From the NCBI GenBank assembly GCA_036494575.1, contig DASXOE010000084.1:1-64000 (forward strand): DNA of 64,000 bases, given 5' to 3'. Every line of letters begins with the position of its first letter. The first letter of the stretch is position 1. The position numbers and the translations under genes were made by a program. The notes below the pieces were generated by a model. The model was not told where the DNA came from. It made no database searches and saw nothing but the letters and a program-made list of their open reading frames with translations. Positions 32,642 through 44,267 of the stretch are shown here, piece after piece. The stretch comes from DASZFV01 sp036494575 (GTDB lineage Bacteria > Myxococcota_A > Polyangia > Fen-1088).

Positions 32642-34087
32642 ATGCAGATCACGATCGAAGACATCTCTCCCGTCGAGAAACGCGTCGAGCTCGAGCTCCC
32701 CTGGACCGACGTGGCCCCCAAGCTCGACAAGGCTTATGGCGCGCTCCGGCGGGACGTGCGCGTCGCTGGCTTCCGTCCCGGGAAGGTCCCGCGCGGCATC
32801 CTCGAGAAGATGTACCGGCAGCAGGTCGAGGAGGAGGTGGCGCGCACGCTGGTCGAGACCTCGCTCGGTCAGGCCATCCAGGAGAACCAGCTCGAGCCCG
32901 TGGCGCCGCCCACCGTCGACAAGCTCGAGCTCAAGGCGGGCGCGCCGTTTCGTTTCTCGGCGCGCGTCGAGGTGCGCTCGCAGGTCACGCCCAAGGACTA
33001 CAGCGGCGTTCCGCTCAAGCGCCGCCCGGCCAAGGTCAGCGACGCCGAGGTCGACGCCGAGCTCGAGGGCCACCGTCGCCGCCTGACGGAGTATCGGCCC
33101 GTCGAGGGCCGCGCCGTCACGGCCGCGGGCGACGTCATCCTCGTCGACGTCTCGGGGCGCGTCGGCGAGCACAAGCTCAAACACCGCACGGCGGCCGTCG
33201 ACCTCGACGAGGAGGAAGCCGGTCCGCTGCCAGGCCTGGCCTCGCGGCTGCGCGGCATCCCCATCGGGACCGAGCCCGTCGAGGTGAAGTACACGATCGC
33301 CGAGGACGCCACGCAAAAGGAGCTCGCGGGCAAGCCCGTCGACCTGCGCGTCATCGTCAAGGAGGCGAGGCAGAAGAAGGTGCCCGCGCTCGACGACGAG
33401 CTGGCCAAGGACACCGGCGAGGCCGAGACGCTCGAGGGCCTGCGCGCCAAGGTGCGCGAGCGCCTGCTCGAGACCGACGCGCAGCACGTGCGCGCCGAGC
33501 TCGCCCAGCAGCTCGTCAAGGAGCTCATCAAGCGCAACGAGTTTCCCATCGCGCCCTCGCTCGTCGACCGGCACGCGCAGGCCATGGTCGCGCGCGCCAA
33601 GCGCCAGTTCCAGGCCGCGGGCCTCGACCCCGAGGCCATGGACGAGCGGCGCATGCTCGCCGACTTCCGCGGCAGCGCGGAGCAGGAGGCGCGCGGCGCC
33701 ATCCTCGTGCAGGCCATCGCCGAGCGCGAGGGCGTCACGGCCTCCGACGCCGACGTCCAGAAACGCATCGCCGAGCTCGCGGCGGCGCGCAACGAGGCCC
33801 CGAAGAAGCTGCGCGCCGATCTCGAGCGCGAGCAGGCCATGCCGCAATTCGAGGCGCAGATTCGCGAACAGAAGACGCTTGATATGCTGATCTCGCAGGC
33901 TAAGATCACGGACGCCGATCCGGCGACGGCCGACGAGACGACCGCGAAGGCCGACGACGCGAAAGCCGACGACGCGAAAGCCGACGAAAACACGACCACG
34001 ACGAAAGCGGAAGCCAAGGCCGAGCCAAAGACGAAGTCCGCCGCCAAGCCGAAGACGCCGCCGAAGAAAAAGGAACCCACCCCATGA
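32642..34087 (+). CDS. tig: Trigger factor
   Basis: Ribosome-bound chaperone and prolyl isomerase. The N-terminal ribosome-binding signature is VAGFRPGKVPRGILEKMY. A divergent FKBP-like PPIase domain occupies roughly residues 155-245 (ITAAGD..., GLASRLRGIPIGTEPVEVKYTI), then the long helical C-domain. The last ~55 residues are a Lys/Ala/Thr/Asp-rich tail with repeated KADDA units, absent from E. coli Tig. It is first in the conserved tig-clpP-clpX cluster and overlaps clpP by 4 bp (ATGA). Confidence 0.95.
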   Translation: MQITIEDISPVEKRVELELPWTDVAPKLDKAYGALRRDVRVAGFRPGKVPRGILEKMYRQQVEEEVARTLVETSLGQAIQENQLEPVAPPTVDKLELKAGAPFRFSARVEVRSQVTPKDYSGVPLKRRPAKVSDAEVDAELEGHRRRLTEYRPVEGRAVTAAGDVILVDVSGRVGEHKLKHRTAAVDLDEEEAGPLPGLASRLRGIPIGTEPVEVKYTIAEDATQKELAGKPVDLRVIVKEARQKKVPALDDELAKDTGEAETLEGLRAKVRERLLETDAQHVRAELAQQLVKELIKRNEFPIAPSLVDRHAQAMVARAKRQFQAAGLDPEAMDERRMLADFRGSAEQEARGAILVQAIAEREGVTASDADVQKRIAELAAARNEAPKKLRADLEREQAMPQFEAQIREQKTLDMLISQAKITDADPATADETTAKADDAKADDAKADENTTTTKAEAKAEPKTKSAAKPKTPPKKKEPTP

Positions 34088-34722
34088 GCAAGTCCTCGGA
34101 CTCGGGCGCGCCGTCGCTTCCCATCAGCAACTTCATCATTCCGACGGTCATCGAGCAGACCCACCGGGGCGAGCGCGGCTGGGACATCTTCTCGCGCCTG
34201 CTCAAGGACCGCATCGTCTTCCTCGGCACGGTCGTCGACGATCAGATCGCGAACATCATCATCGCGCAGCTTTTGTTCCTCGAGAGCGAGGACCCGGACA
34301 AAGACATCATGCTCTACATCAACTCGCCGGGCGGCATGGTCACAGCCGGTATGGCGATCTACGATACGATGCAGTACGTGCGGCCCGACGTCGCGACGTT
34401 CTGCATGGGCCAGGCGGCCTCGATGGGCGCGTTCCTGCTCGCCGCGGGCGCCAAGGGCAAGCGTTACTCGCTGCCCCACGCCCGCATCCTCATCCATCAG
34501 CCTCTCGGCGGCTTCTCGGGTCAGGCGACGGACATCGACATTCACGCCAAGGAGATCCTGCGCACGCGCGACAAGCTGAACGAGCTGCTCGTCAAGCACA
34601 CGGGCCAGACGATCGACCGCATCAAGTCGGACACGGAGCGCGACTACTTCATGAGCGCCGCGGAGTCGAAGGAGTACGGGCTCATCGACGAGGTGCTCGT
34701 GCAAAAGGTCGCCGGCAAGTAG
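34084..34722 (+). CDS. clpP: ATP-dependent Clp protease proteolytic subunit ClpP
   Basis: A 212-residue serine protease that forms the tetradecameric barrel fed by ClpX. The catalytic triad is visible: Ser in MGQAASMGAFLLAAG, His in LPHARILIHQPLGG and Asp in HTGQTIDRIKSDTERDYFM. The YINSPGGMVTAGMAIYDTMQ strand is intact. The N-terminal loops needed for ClpX docking (IEQTHRGERGWDIFSRLL) are standard. Part of tig-clpP-clpX. Confidence 0.98.
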   Translation: MSKSSDSGAPSLPISNFIIPTVIEQTHRGERGWDIFSRLLKDRIVFLGTVVDDQIANIIIAQLLFLESEDPDKDIMLYINSPGGMVTAGMAIYDTMQYVRPDVATFCMGQAASMGAFLLAAGAKGKRYSLPHARILIHQPLGGFSGQATDIDIHAKEILRTRDKLNELLVKHTGQTIDRIKSDTERDYFMSAAESKEYGLIDEVLVQKVAGK

Positions 34723-34768
34723 CCGCGACTAGCCACCGCGAGGTCGCGCGCACACGGCCGCGACCTTG

Positions 34769-34777
34769 TGCTACGCT
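34769..34777 (+). promoter_or_regulatory. Extended -10 candidate immediately before clpX
   Basis: TGC-TACGCT ends 8 bp before the clpX GTG at 34786, and no Shine-Dalgarno is visible. Just upstream, GGTCGCG and CGCGACC (about 34742-34765) can form a 7-bp-stem hairpin. The layout would give clpX its own, near-leaderless transcript apart from tig-clpP. Confidence 0.4.
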
Positions 34778-34785
34778 TTTAGACA

Positions 34786-36060
<1,275 letters not shown>

Positions 36061-36074
36061 GACGGAGGTTCTCC

Positions 36075-36449
36075 ATGTCGTTCACCCCATCAGCCCAGAC
36101 CCGCCGCACCGTCGGCACGACGTTCCGCTGGCTCGTCCTTCTGCCCGTGCTCATGGTGGGCTCGCTCCTCTACTGGTCGGTGGCGATCGGCCTCGGCGGG
36201 ATGTCGCTCATGGCGGCCAGCGCGCTGTCCATCTCGACGGACTCCACGCTCGGCGTCGCCCCCGCGTCCGAGACCGGCGCGCCCGCGACGCTCGAAGGCG
36301 GCGACGGCACAACGCCAATCGTCGTCCACCTCGAGGAGTCGGTGGAGCCCGAGGACGTCAACGACAACGCGGGCGCCGCCGGGTTCGCCCAGCCCGCCGA
36401 CGACACCCAAGTCACGGTCACGCCCGGCCCCGGCGCGACGTCGTTTTGA
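36075..36449 (+). CDS. Small membrane-anchored protein with acidic C-terminal tail
   Basis: A 124-residue protein with GGAGG about 9 bp before ATG 36075. Residues ~18-48 are hydrophobic (FRWLVLLPVLMVGSLLYW and a second weaker part), so it is anchored by one or two helices near the N-terminus. The rest is acidic and Gly/Ala/Pro-rich (VHLEESVEPEDVNDNAGAAG), probably unfolded and outside. No family recognised. Its stop codon lies inside the first copy of the 69-bp tandem repeat. It follows clpX by 14 bp. Confidence 0.65.
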   Translation: MSFTPSAQTRRTVGTTFRWLVLLPVLMVGSLLYWSVAIGLGGMSLMAASALSISTDSTLGVAPASETGAPATLEGGDGTTPIVVHLEESVEPEDVNDNAGAAGFAQPADDTQVTVTPGPGATSF

Positions 36450-36581
36450 TCGGGGACCCTGGAAGGGTCCCCGTGCCGCCCGGCGCTCGCTCCGCGCGGC
36501 GAAGCCGCGTCCTTTTGATCGGGGACCCTGGGAGGGTCCGCGTGCCCCCCGGCGCTCGCTCCGCGCGGCGAAGCCGCGCTC
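36444..36581 (+). repeat. Two tandem copies of a 69-bp palindromic element
   Basis: Copies start at 36444 and 36513. Each contains TTTTGATCGGGGACCCTGG, the inverted repeat GGGGACCCT/AGGGTCC, and CGCTCGCTCCGCGCGGC-GAA-GCCGCG. The copies differ at only a few bases. The second palindrome also occurs after the HD-GYP gene near 24980. Hairpins could protect or terminate the clpX-region transcript, as REP elements do. Confidence 0.85.
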
Positions 36582-36594
36582 GCTCGGGCTCGTC

Positions 36595-37296
36595 GTGAGC
36601 GTCGCGGCGCGCGCGGTCGCGCTCCTCCTGCTCGCCGCCGCGCCGTTCGCGTGCGGCTCGACCGCCGCGCCCGCCGATGGCGACGCCGTCGGCTCGCCGG
36701 ACGGGGCGACAGACGGGGCGGGAGCCGACGTGGACGGCGATGTCGCCTCGGAGAAGCCTTTTCGCTACCGAGGCTGTCCGGACGACCCGAGCCACCTCCC
36801 CATGAACTGCGAGCAGAACCTCGAGTGCGACTACGCGGGGAGCGGCGCCCCCGGACGGTGCACGACGATCGAGCTGTGCGACTTGAACATTCCGATGGAC
36901 GATTGGGTCTCCATTCCACCCGCCGACACGTGCGGGACCCACCCGGCGCCCTGTCCGGGCGCCTTCGACTCGCTCCCCGAGGGCGCGGCCTGCCCGGCCC
37001 TGAAGGGCCTCCTCCAATGTGACTACGACGAGGCGCGCTGCGGGTGCTTGGGCTGCCGCTCGGACGACGGCGCGCCCGGCGCCGTCTGGTCCTGTCGCAA
37101 GTGGGCCTCGGGCGGCGACGGCTGCCCGAACGCCCCCGTGCTCGGCGGCACCGCCTGCGACCCGCCCGGACAGCTCTGCGCCTACGGTGCGTTCTGCGGC
37201 GTTTCGGCCGGCGGGAGCTTCCGGTGCACGGACGGGTACTGGCAGAGGGCCCCCTCCGCGCCCGTGACGTGCGCCCCCCGCGCCTGCCCCCGCTGA
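36595..37296 (+). CDS. Cysteine-rich secreted lipoprotein of unknown function
   Basis: A 233-residue exported protein. The signal peptide SVAARAVALLLLAAAPFACG has a lipobox-like AAPFAC, followed by an Asp/Gly-rich spacer (about 30-55). The mature part has about 20 cysteines (CPDDPSHLPMNCEQNLECDY, GRCTTIELCDLNIPMDDW, CGCLGCRS, CDPPGQLCAYGAFCG) that probably form disulfides. This pattern is frequent in myxobacterial secreted proteins, but I cannot assign a function. GTG start at 36595, directly after the tandem repeat. Confidence 0.7.
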   Translation: MSVAARAVALLLLAAAPFACGSTAAPADGDAVGSPDGATDGAGADVDGDVASEKPFRYRGCPDDPSHLPMNCEQNLECDYAGSGAPGRCTTIELCDLNIPMDDWVSIPPADTCGTHPAPCPGAFDSLPEGAACPALKGLLQCDYDEARCGCLGCRSDDGAPGAVWSCRKWASGGDGCPNAPVLGGTACDPPGQLCAYGAFCGVSAGGSFRCTDGYWQRAPSAPVTCAPRACPR

Positions 37297-37325
37297 GGGC
37301 GCTCGGGCGGGGAATGTAGGCAAAA

Positions 37326-37355
37326 TTGGCCGAGGAATGCGGCGCTTGATACGAT
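37326..37355 (+). promoter_or_regulatory. lon: Candidate promoter for lon
   Basis: TTGGCC (37326-37331) and TACGAT (37350-37355) are 18 bp apart, and the -10 has an extended TGA in front. It ends 9 bp before the lon ATG. The GAAGGAG next to the ATG is only 1 bp away, too close for a normal ribosome site, so a short or leaderless start is possible. Confidence 0.45.
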
Positions 37356-37364
37356 CGAAGGAGC

Positions 37365-39947
<2,583 letters not shown>

Positions 39948-39948
39948 C

Positions 39949-40041
39949 TGGAGGAGAGGGAGGGATTCGAACCCTCGATAGGGCTTTTGACCCTATAACG
40001 ATTTAGCAAACCGCCGCCTTCGGCCACTCGGCCACCTCTCC
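39949..40041 (-). tRNA. tRNA-Ser (GCU anticodon)
   Basis: The minus strand folds into a class II tRNA: acceptor GGAGAGG/CCTCTCC, U8, D arm, anticodon loop TTGCTAA with GCT, a long variable arm (ATAGGGTCAAAAGCCCTAT) and T arm GAGGG-TTCGAAT-CCCTC. CCA is encoded (39949-39951). The discriminator base is U73 rather than the G73 usual in bacterial tRNA-Ser. Located just after lon, opposite strand. Confidence 0.96.
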
Positions 40042-40055
40042 AAAGGTGCCGGCCG

Positions 40056-40084
40056 ACCATAGAGCACCGACGGGCGAGGTGCAA
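40056..40084 (-). promoter_or_regulatory. Promoter for tRNA-Ser(GCU)
   Basis: On the minus strand, TTGCAC and TATGGT are separated by exactly 17 bp, and the -10 ends 14 bp before the tRNA 5' end. This is one of the best sigma-70-type promoters in the window. Confidence 0.7.
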
Positions 40085-40131
40085 GGCTCGTCCACCTTGA
40101 CGCGCCCCGGGGTCGTGGCCACGCTCGGGAC

Positions 40132-40488
40132 ATGGACGACCCGACGCGTTTCATGACCGAGCTCTTCGCGATGTGGGTGGAGCGCGACGTAGCGGCGCGG
40201 CGCGCGACCATCGAGGCGCACTTCCGCCCCGACGCGCGGTTCTTCGATCGCGACGGCGCCATGGCGGGGCACGCCGCGCTCGAGACCTTCAGTGACTCTC
40301 TTCAGCGCCGGTTCCCGACGGCCCGGTTCCGGCTGGCGCGTCCGCCCGAGGTGCTCGGCGACGCCCTCCGCACGTATTGGACCTTCGGGCCGCCCGAGAA
40401 GCCGGCCGCCGTGGATGGCATGGACTTCGCGATCCTCGACGGCGACAAGATCAAGACGCTCTACGCGTTCGTGAACGTGCCCGGCTGA
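40132..40488 (+). CDS. SnoaL/NTF2-like domain protein
   Basis: A 118-residue protein with the pattern of small NTF2-like folds: an N-terminal helix (FMTELFAMWVERDVAARRATIEAHF), then PDARFFDRDGAMAGHAALETFSDSL, and a C-terminal beta-sheet with RTYWTFG, AVDGMDFAILDGDKIKTLYAFVN. This fold occurs in ketosteroid-isomerase-like and SnoaL-like proteins; the substrate cannot be told. No signal peptide. Confidence 0.75.
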   Translation: MDDPTRFMTELFAMWVERDVAARRATIEAHFRPDARFFDRDGAMAGHAALETFSDSLQRRFPTARFRLARPPEVLGDALRTYWTFGPPEKPAAVDGMDFAILDGDKIKTLYAFVNVPG

Positions 40489-40495
40489 CCGATCC

Positions 40496-41359
40496 CTAAT
40501 CCGCGGACCGGCGCAGCTCGTCGATGAGCTCCCGCCACCGGTCGCGGGGCGCCCAGCCGAGCTCGCGCCGGATGCGATCGGCGGCGAAGCGAAGGCGAGG
40601 CGCGTCGTCGGGGATGGGAGGCGCGGCGCGACCAGCGGCGCCGTAGATCACCTCGAGATACTCGCGCGTGTCGGCGATGCCCTCCACGACGTTGTAGGCG
40701 CGGCCGTCGGCGACGGGCGCGTGCGCCGCGAGGACGATGGCGTCGACGAGATTGTCGACGTGGACATACGGAAGCTCGGGGAACGGAAGCAGACAGCCCT
40801 CTTCGGTGCGCGCACGCGCGATCGCGAGGGGGCCCCAGCGCGAGCGCGGGTGCGTCGAGAGGATGAGCGGCGGCCGCAGGACGATCGACGCGACGTCGCG
40901 GCCCGTGCCCGTATGGAGCAGCCGTTCGGCCTCGGCCTTCGAGAAGCCGTAGGCGCCCTCGGTCGTCGTCCAGAGCGCGCTCTCCTCGTCGTAGTCCGGG
41001 CCCGCGGCGTCGTCGTACACCGACACCGTCGAGATGTGCACGAGCCGAGCGCGACGTCCCGCGGCCGCGAGCGCCTCGATGAGACAACGCGTGCCGTCGA
41101 CGTTCACGCGCAGGCACGTCTCGAGATCGGAGACCGCGGCGGCGCAGTGGACGGCGAGGTCGACACCGCGCACGGCCTCGCGCAGCACGGCCCGATCGGT
41201 GATGTCGCCTTCAATCGGCTCGGCGCCGGCTGGCGCCGTTCCCGCGCGCACGAGCGCTCGGACGCGGTAGCCGTCGCGCGTGAACCGCTCGGTGACCGCG
41301 CTGCCCACGCTGCCGGTTGCGCCCGTGACGAGAACACGCACGGGTCGATCATGACGCAT
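40496..41359 (-). CDS. NAD-dependent epimerase/dehydratase family protein
   Basis: A 287-residue extended SDR oxidoreductase from ATG 41359. It has the nucleotide site VLVTGATGSVGSAVTERF, HCAAAVSDL, HISTVSVY (Ser), and the catalytic YGFSKAEAE (Tyr-x3-Lys). The LRPPLILSTHPRSRWGPL and YVHVDNLVDAIVLA segments match hydroxysteroid dehydrogenase/epimerase-like members. Substrate unknown. The frame stays open upstream to 41425, but no better start exists. Confidence 0.9.
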   Translation of the reverse strand: MRHDRPVRVLVTGATGSVGSAVTERFTRDGYRVRALVRAGTAPAGAEPIEGDITDRAVLREAVRGVDLAVHCAAAVSDLETCLRVNVDGTRCLIEALAAAGRRARLVHISTVSVYDDAAGPDYDEESALWTTTEGAYGFSKAEAERLLHTGTGRDVASIVLRPPLILSTHPRSRWGPLAIARARTEEGCLLPFPELPYVHVDNLVDAIVLAAHAPVADGRAYNVVEGIADTREYLEVIYGAAGRAAPPIPDDAPRLRFAADRIRRELGWAPRDRWRELIDELRRSAD

Positions 41360-41475
41360 GAGGGCTTTTCCCGCTGATTGGGCGCCGGCCCCTTGAACGC
41401 TCGTCCGGTTCGATCGGAATTTCATTTACTTTCGATTACTAGCCCGGCCGATCGAGCTACACTTGTGGGGTAGCC

Positions 41476-41709
41476 ATGCCCCGTACTGCGCGCGTCCAAC
41501 AGATCCTCGAGGAAGCAGCTGAGCTCACCCCGGCTGAGCGGGCGGAGCTCGCTGAGGAGTTGGCTAAGCCGATCGTGTTCACGAAAGAGGACATGGCGCG
41601 CCAGCGCAAGGCCATCCTCGGCTTCCTGGCGATCCCGACCGTCGCCGGCACCGACCCGAACGCGTCGAGCGACAAGTACGCCGTTCTGAAGCACGACAAC
41701 GAAGCATGA
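41476..41709 (+). CDS. Antitoxin of VapBC-like module
   Basis: A 77-residue acidic protein (RVQQILEEAAELTPAERAEL, AEELAKPIVFTKEDMARQRK). The first half has the LTPAERAELAEEL helix common in addiction-module antitoxins. It overlaps the downstream PIN toxin gene by 4 bp, the arrangement expected for toxin-antitoxin pairs. DNA binding is not evident. Confidence 0.75.
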   Translation: MPRTARVQQILEEAAELTPAERAELAEELAKPIVFTKEDMARQRKAILGFLAIPTVAGTDPNASSDKYAVLKHDNEA

Positions 41710-42122
41710 TCTTCGTCGACACGAGCGTGTTCTACGCTCGCCTGGCTCGCCAAGACCTTCGTCAGGTCGCCGCCGAGACATTCTTCCAGACGATGACCAC
41801 GGAACAGCTCGTCACGACGAGAGAGGTCATCTTCGAGACACACGCCATGATGCTCAAGGTTTCTCGAGCCAGGCCGGCGGCTGACATGCGGCCGGCCTCT
41901 CAGAAGTTCCTTGAGTCGATCGACGCGGGACTGGCCACCGTGATTCCTGTGACCGAAGAAGACCACCGTGCGGCGCGCGTCATCATCGACAAATACAGAG
42001 ACAAGGACTTCTCTCTCCGCGATGCCCTGAGCTTTGCAGTGATGGAGCGCCTCAGAATTACGTGTGCGGCTTCGTTCGACAAGCACTTCCGCCAGTATGG
42101 AAATTTCACCGTGCTGCCCTAA
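41706..42122 (+). CDS. PIN-domain toxin (VapC-like ribonuclease)
   Basis: A 138-residue PIN-domain ribonuclease. The acidic active-site residues lie in MIFVDTSVFYARLARQD (Asp), TREVIFETHAMM (Glu) and KDFSLRDALSFAVMERL (Asp), and the domain ends in AASFDKHFRQYG. All four PIN motifs look intact, so it should cleave RNA when free of its antitoxin. GC at third positions is lower than in surrounding genes, suggesting transfer. Confidence 0.9.
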   Translation: MIFVDTSVFYARLARQDLRQVAAETFFQTMTTEQLVTTREVIFETHAMMLKVSRARPAADMRPASQKFLESIDAGLATVIPVTEEDHRAARVIIDKYRDKDFSLRDALSFAVMERLRITCAASFDKHFRQYGNFTVLP

Positions 42123-42260
42123 GTGACGCGCGGCCGACCACTCCTCTGGATCGGCGTGGTCTATACGGTTCACGGCGACACCCACATGAATCTGGAGGGA
42201 GCACGGCCACTCCCGTTCCGGTCCAGCCGGCGTTTGCAGTTATGCCGTGCCACGCTCCAA

Positions 42261-42290
42261 TTGACGAAGGCGCGCGGGCGCGCGTTACTA
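42261..42290 (+). promoter_or_regulatory. Promoter candidate for tRNA-Ser(UGA)
   Basis: TTGACG at 42261-42266 and TTACTA at 42285-42290 are 18 bp apart, and the tRNA starts 16 bp later. The spacer is an alternating GC tract (GGCGCGCGGGCGCGCG). The same TTGACG hexamer precedes the next tRNA gene. Confidence 0.5.
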
Positions 42291-42306
42291 GCGAAGTAGA
42301 ACACCC

Positions 42307-42391
42307 GGAGGGGTGGCCGAGTGGTTTAAGGCAACGGTCTTGAAAACCGTCGGCGCGAGAGCGCCCGGGGGTTCGAATCCCCCCCCCTCCT
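42307..42391 (+). tRNA. tRNA-Ser (UGA anticodon)
   Basis: Acceptor GGAGGGG/CCCCTCC, D arm GCCGAGTGGTTTAAGGC, anticodon arm ACGGT-CTTGAAA-ACCGT with TGA, a long variable arm (CGGCGCGAGAGCGCCCG) and T arm GGGGG-TTCGAAT-CCCCC. The discriminator is U73, as in the other tRNA-Ser here. The next bases are CGA, so CCA is not encoded. Confidence 0.96.
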
Positions 42392-42407
42392 CGACAGACC
42401 GAACAGC

Positions 42408-42438
42408 TTGACGCCAGCGCACGGTCGCGGCATACGTG
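42408..42438 (+). promoter_or_regulatory. Promoter candidate for tRNA-Arg and cobT
   Basis: TTGACG at 42408-42413 is followed at 19 bp by TACGTG (42433-42438); shifting by one or two bases gives ATACGT or CATACG at 18 or 17 bp. The tRNA begins 10 bp after. It could also drive cobT, which starts 3 bp after the tRNA. Confidence 0.4.
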
Positions 42439-42448
42439 TTGCCCACAC

Positions 42449-42522
42449 GCGGCCATAGCTCAGCTGGATAGAGCATCGGCCTACGAAGCCGGGGGTCGGA
42501 AGTTCGAATCTTCCTGGCCGCG
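42449..42522 (+). tRNA. tRNA-Arg (ACG anticodon)
   Basis: Acceptor GCGGCCA/TGGCCGC, D arm, anticodon arm with loop CTACGAA (ACG, read as ICG after deamination of A34), T arm GGAAG-TTCGAAT-CTTCC, discriminator G. CCA is not encoded (CAA follows). The cobT ATG begins at 42526, only 3 bp past the discriminator, so tRNA processing would set the 5' end of a cobT message without a leader. Confidence 0.96.
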
Positions 42523-42525
42523 CAA

Positions 42526-43578
42526 ATGAGTTCCCCTCCGCAATTCGACGTCGATGCCGCGGCGCGCGCTCGGGCGCACCAGGCGCAGCTCACGAAGCCG
42601 CCGGGCAGCCTGGGGCGGCTCGAGGAGCTCGCGATCTTCTACGCGGGCGCGCGGGGGCGGTTCCCGGTCGCGGCGCCCGCGAAGGCGCGCATCTACGTCT
42701 TCGCGGCCGACCACGGCGTCGCCGCCGAGGGCGTGAGCCCGTACCCGTCGTCGGTCACGGCGGCGATGGTCGCTAACTTTCTCGCGGGGGGCGCGGCCAT
42801 CAGCGTGCTCACGCGCGCGAGCGACATCGAGCTGCGCGTCGTCGACGTCGGCGTCGCGTCGCCGATTCCGGCGGCGGGCGACGGGCAGGTCGCGGAGCTG
42901 CTCTCGTTTCCCGTGCGCCAGGGCACGGCGAGCTTTCTCCGCGAGCCGGCCATGTCGCGGGCCGAGGCGGAGCTCGCGCTCGGTGTCGGCGCGCGGCTCG
43001 CGGCCGAGGCGGCCGGGGAGGGCGTCGAGGTGCTCGGCGCGGGGGAGATGGGCATCGGGAACACGACGGCGGCCGCGGCCATCGTGGCGGCGCTGACGGG
43101 CGCGGCGCCAGAGGTCGTCGTCGGGCGAGGGACGGGCGTCGATGACGCGGGGCTCGCGCGCAAGATCGAGGTCGTGCGCGCGTCGCTGGCCCTCCACGCG
43201 CCCGATCGCCGCGACGTGCTCGGCGCGCTCGCGGCCGTGGGCGGGCTCGAGATCGCGGCCATGGCCGGGCTCATGCTCGGCGGTGCGCAGCAGCGCGTGC
43301 CCGTCGTCGTCGACGGGTTCATCAGCGGCGCGGCGGCGCTCGTCGCCGCGCGGCTCGAGCCGGGCGTGCGCGACTTTCTGTGCTTCTCGCACCTGTCGGC
43401 CGAGCGCGGTCACCGCGTCGTGTGTGACGCGCTCGACGCCCGGCCCCTCTTCGACCTCGGCATGAGGCTCGGAGAGGGCACCGGCGCCGCGCTCGCCATC
43501 AATCTCCTGCGGGCCTCCGTGCGCCTGCAGAGCGAGATGGCGACGTTCGCGAGCGCCGGTGTCGCCAACCGCGACTAG
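42526..43578 (+). CDS. cobT: Nicotinate-nucleotide-dimethylbenzimidazole phosphoribosyltransferase CobT
   Basis: CobT activates the lower ligand of cobalamin as alpha-ribazole phosphate. The 350-residue protein has the family landmarks: KPPGSLGRLEELAIFYA, FAADHGVAAEGVSPYP, MVANFLAGGAAISVL, GAGEMGIGNTTAAAAI, GRGTGVDDAGLARK and the catalytic Glu in FSHLSAERGHR, ending DLGMRLGEGTGAALA. No other cobalamin genes are in the window. It has no ribosome site because a tRNA gene occupies the space upstream. Confidence 0.96.
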   Translation: MSSPPQFDVDAAARARAHQAQLTKPPGSLGRLEELAIFYAGARGRFPVAAPAKARIYVFAADHGVAAEGVSPYPSSVTAAMVANFLAGGAAISVLTRASDIELRVVDVGVASPIPAAGDGQVAELLSFPVRQGTASFLREPAMSRAEAELALGVGARLAAEAAGEGVEVLGAGEMGIGNTTAAAAIVAALTGAAPEVVVGRGTGVDDAGLARKIEVVRASLALHAPDRRDVLGALAAVGGLEIAAMAGLMLGGAQQRVPVVVDGFISGAAALVAARLEPGVRDFLCFSHLSAERGHRVVCDALDARPLFDLGMRLGEGTGAALAINLLRASVRLQSEMATFASAGVANRD

Positions 43579-44190
43579 CTACTTCTTACAGACGTCGGTG
43601 CCGAAGGGCTGGAAGCCCTTGCCCATGTCGACCTCGAACGTGTGCTCGACCGTCTTGGCGTCCTTCATCGTCATGGTCTCGCGGACCTTCATCTTCATGC
43701 TCATCATCGAGCCGTCGCCCACGAACACGATCTTGTCCGCCGTGGCGCCGGGCGCGTGCTCGAGCCAGTAGCTGCCCAGGTTGTCGTAGCTGACGCTCAC
43801 CGGGGCCTTGGCGGCGCCGTCGTAACCGAGCAGGAAGGTCGCCTCGATGGCCGGCATCGTCTTCGTCTTGCCCATCTTGTAGTCGCCCCGATACCAGAAG
43901 CCGCCGGCCTCCTTCTTGATCTTCACGGTGGACTTGCCCTTGCTCTCGGGCGAGCCGGGGCCCATGGCGCCCGCCGGGTAGGTCGAGTCGCACTTGTAGC
44001 TGCCTTCGTAGGCCTTGAAGAGAGCGTCCACTTCGGGGGCGGGCTTCGGCGGACCGGCAGGCGCGGCGGGGGCGGCGGCCGCGGCGGGCGCCGCTGCGGG
44101 CGCGGGCGCCTTGTCGGCGGCGTGGGCGGAGAGGGCGATGGCCCCCGAGAACAGCGTTCCGGTGATCACGAGCGAGGCGAGCTTGGTCAT
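43579..44190 (-). CDS. Secreted DUF1579-like protein
   Basis: A 203-residue exported protein from ATG 44190 (AAGGAG 9 bp upstream). A signal peptide (KLASLVITGTLFSGAIALSA, cleaved after AHA) is followed by an Ala/Pro linker (~23-50). The folded part begins ALFKAYEGSYKCDSTYPAGA and has YRGDYKMGKTK, LLGYDGAAKAPVSVSYD and VRETMTMKDAKTVEHTFEV. This is the beta-rich pattern of DUF1579-like proteins; the match is by eye. Role unknown. Tail to tail with cobT, with no gap. Confidence 0.7.
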   Translation of the reverse strand: MTKLASLVITGTLFSGAIALSAHAADKAPAPAAAPAAAAAPAAPAGPPKPAPEVDALFKAYEGSYKCDSTYPAGAMGPGSPESKGKSTVKIKKEAGGFWYRGDYKMGKTKTMPAIEATFLLGYDGAAKAPVSVSYDNLGSYWLEHAPGATADKIVFVGDGSMMSMKMKVRETMTMKDAKTVEHTFEVDMGKGFQPFGTDVCKK

Positions 44191-44267
44191 GGTTGGGTTT
44201 CTCCTTGGCGCGGAAGATACACCGATCGGAAATCTTGCGAGGAAAAACACACCCGCCGGCCGGTCTG

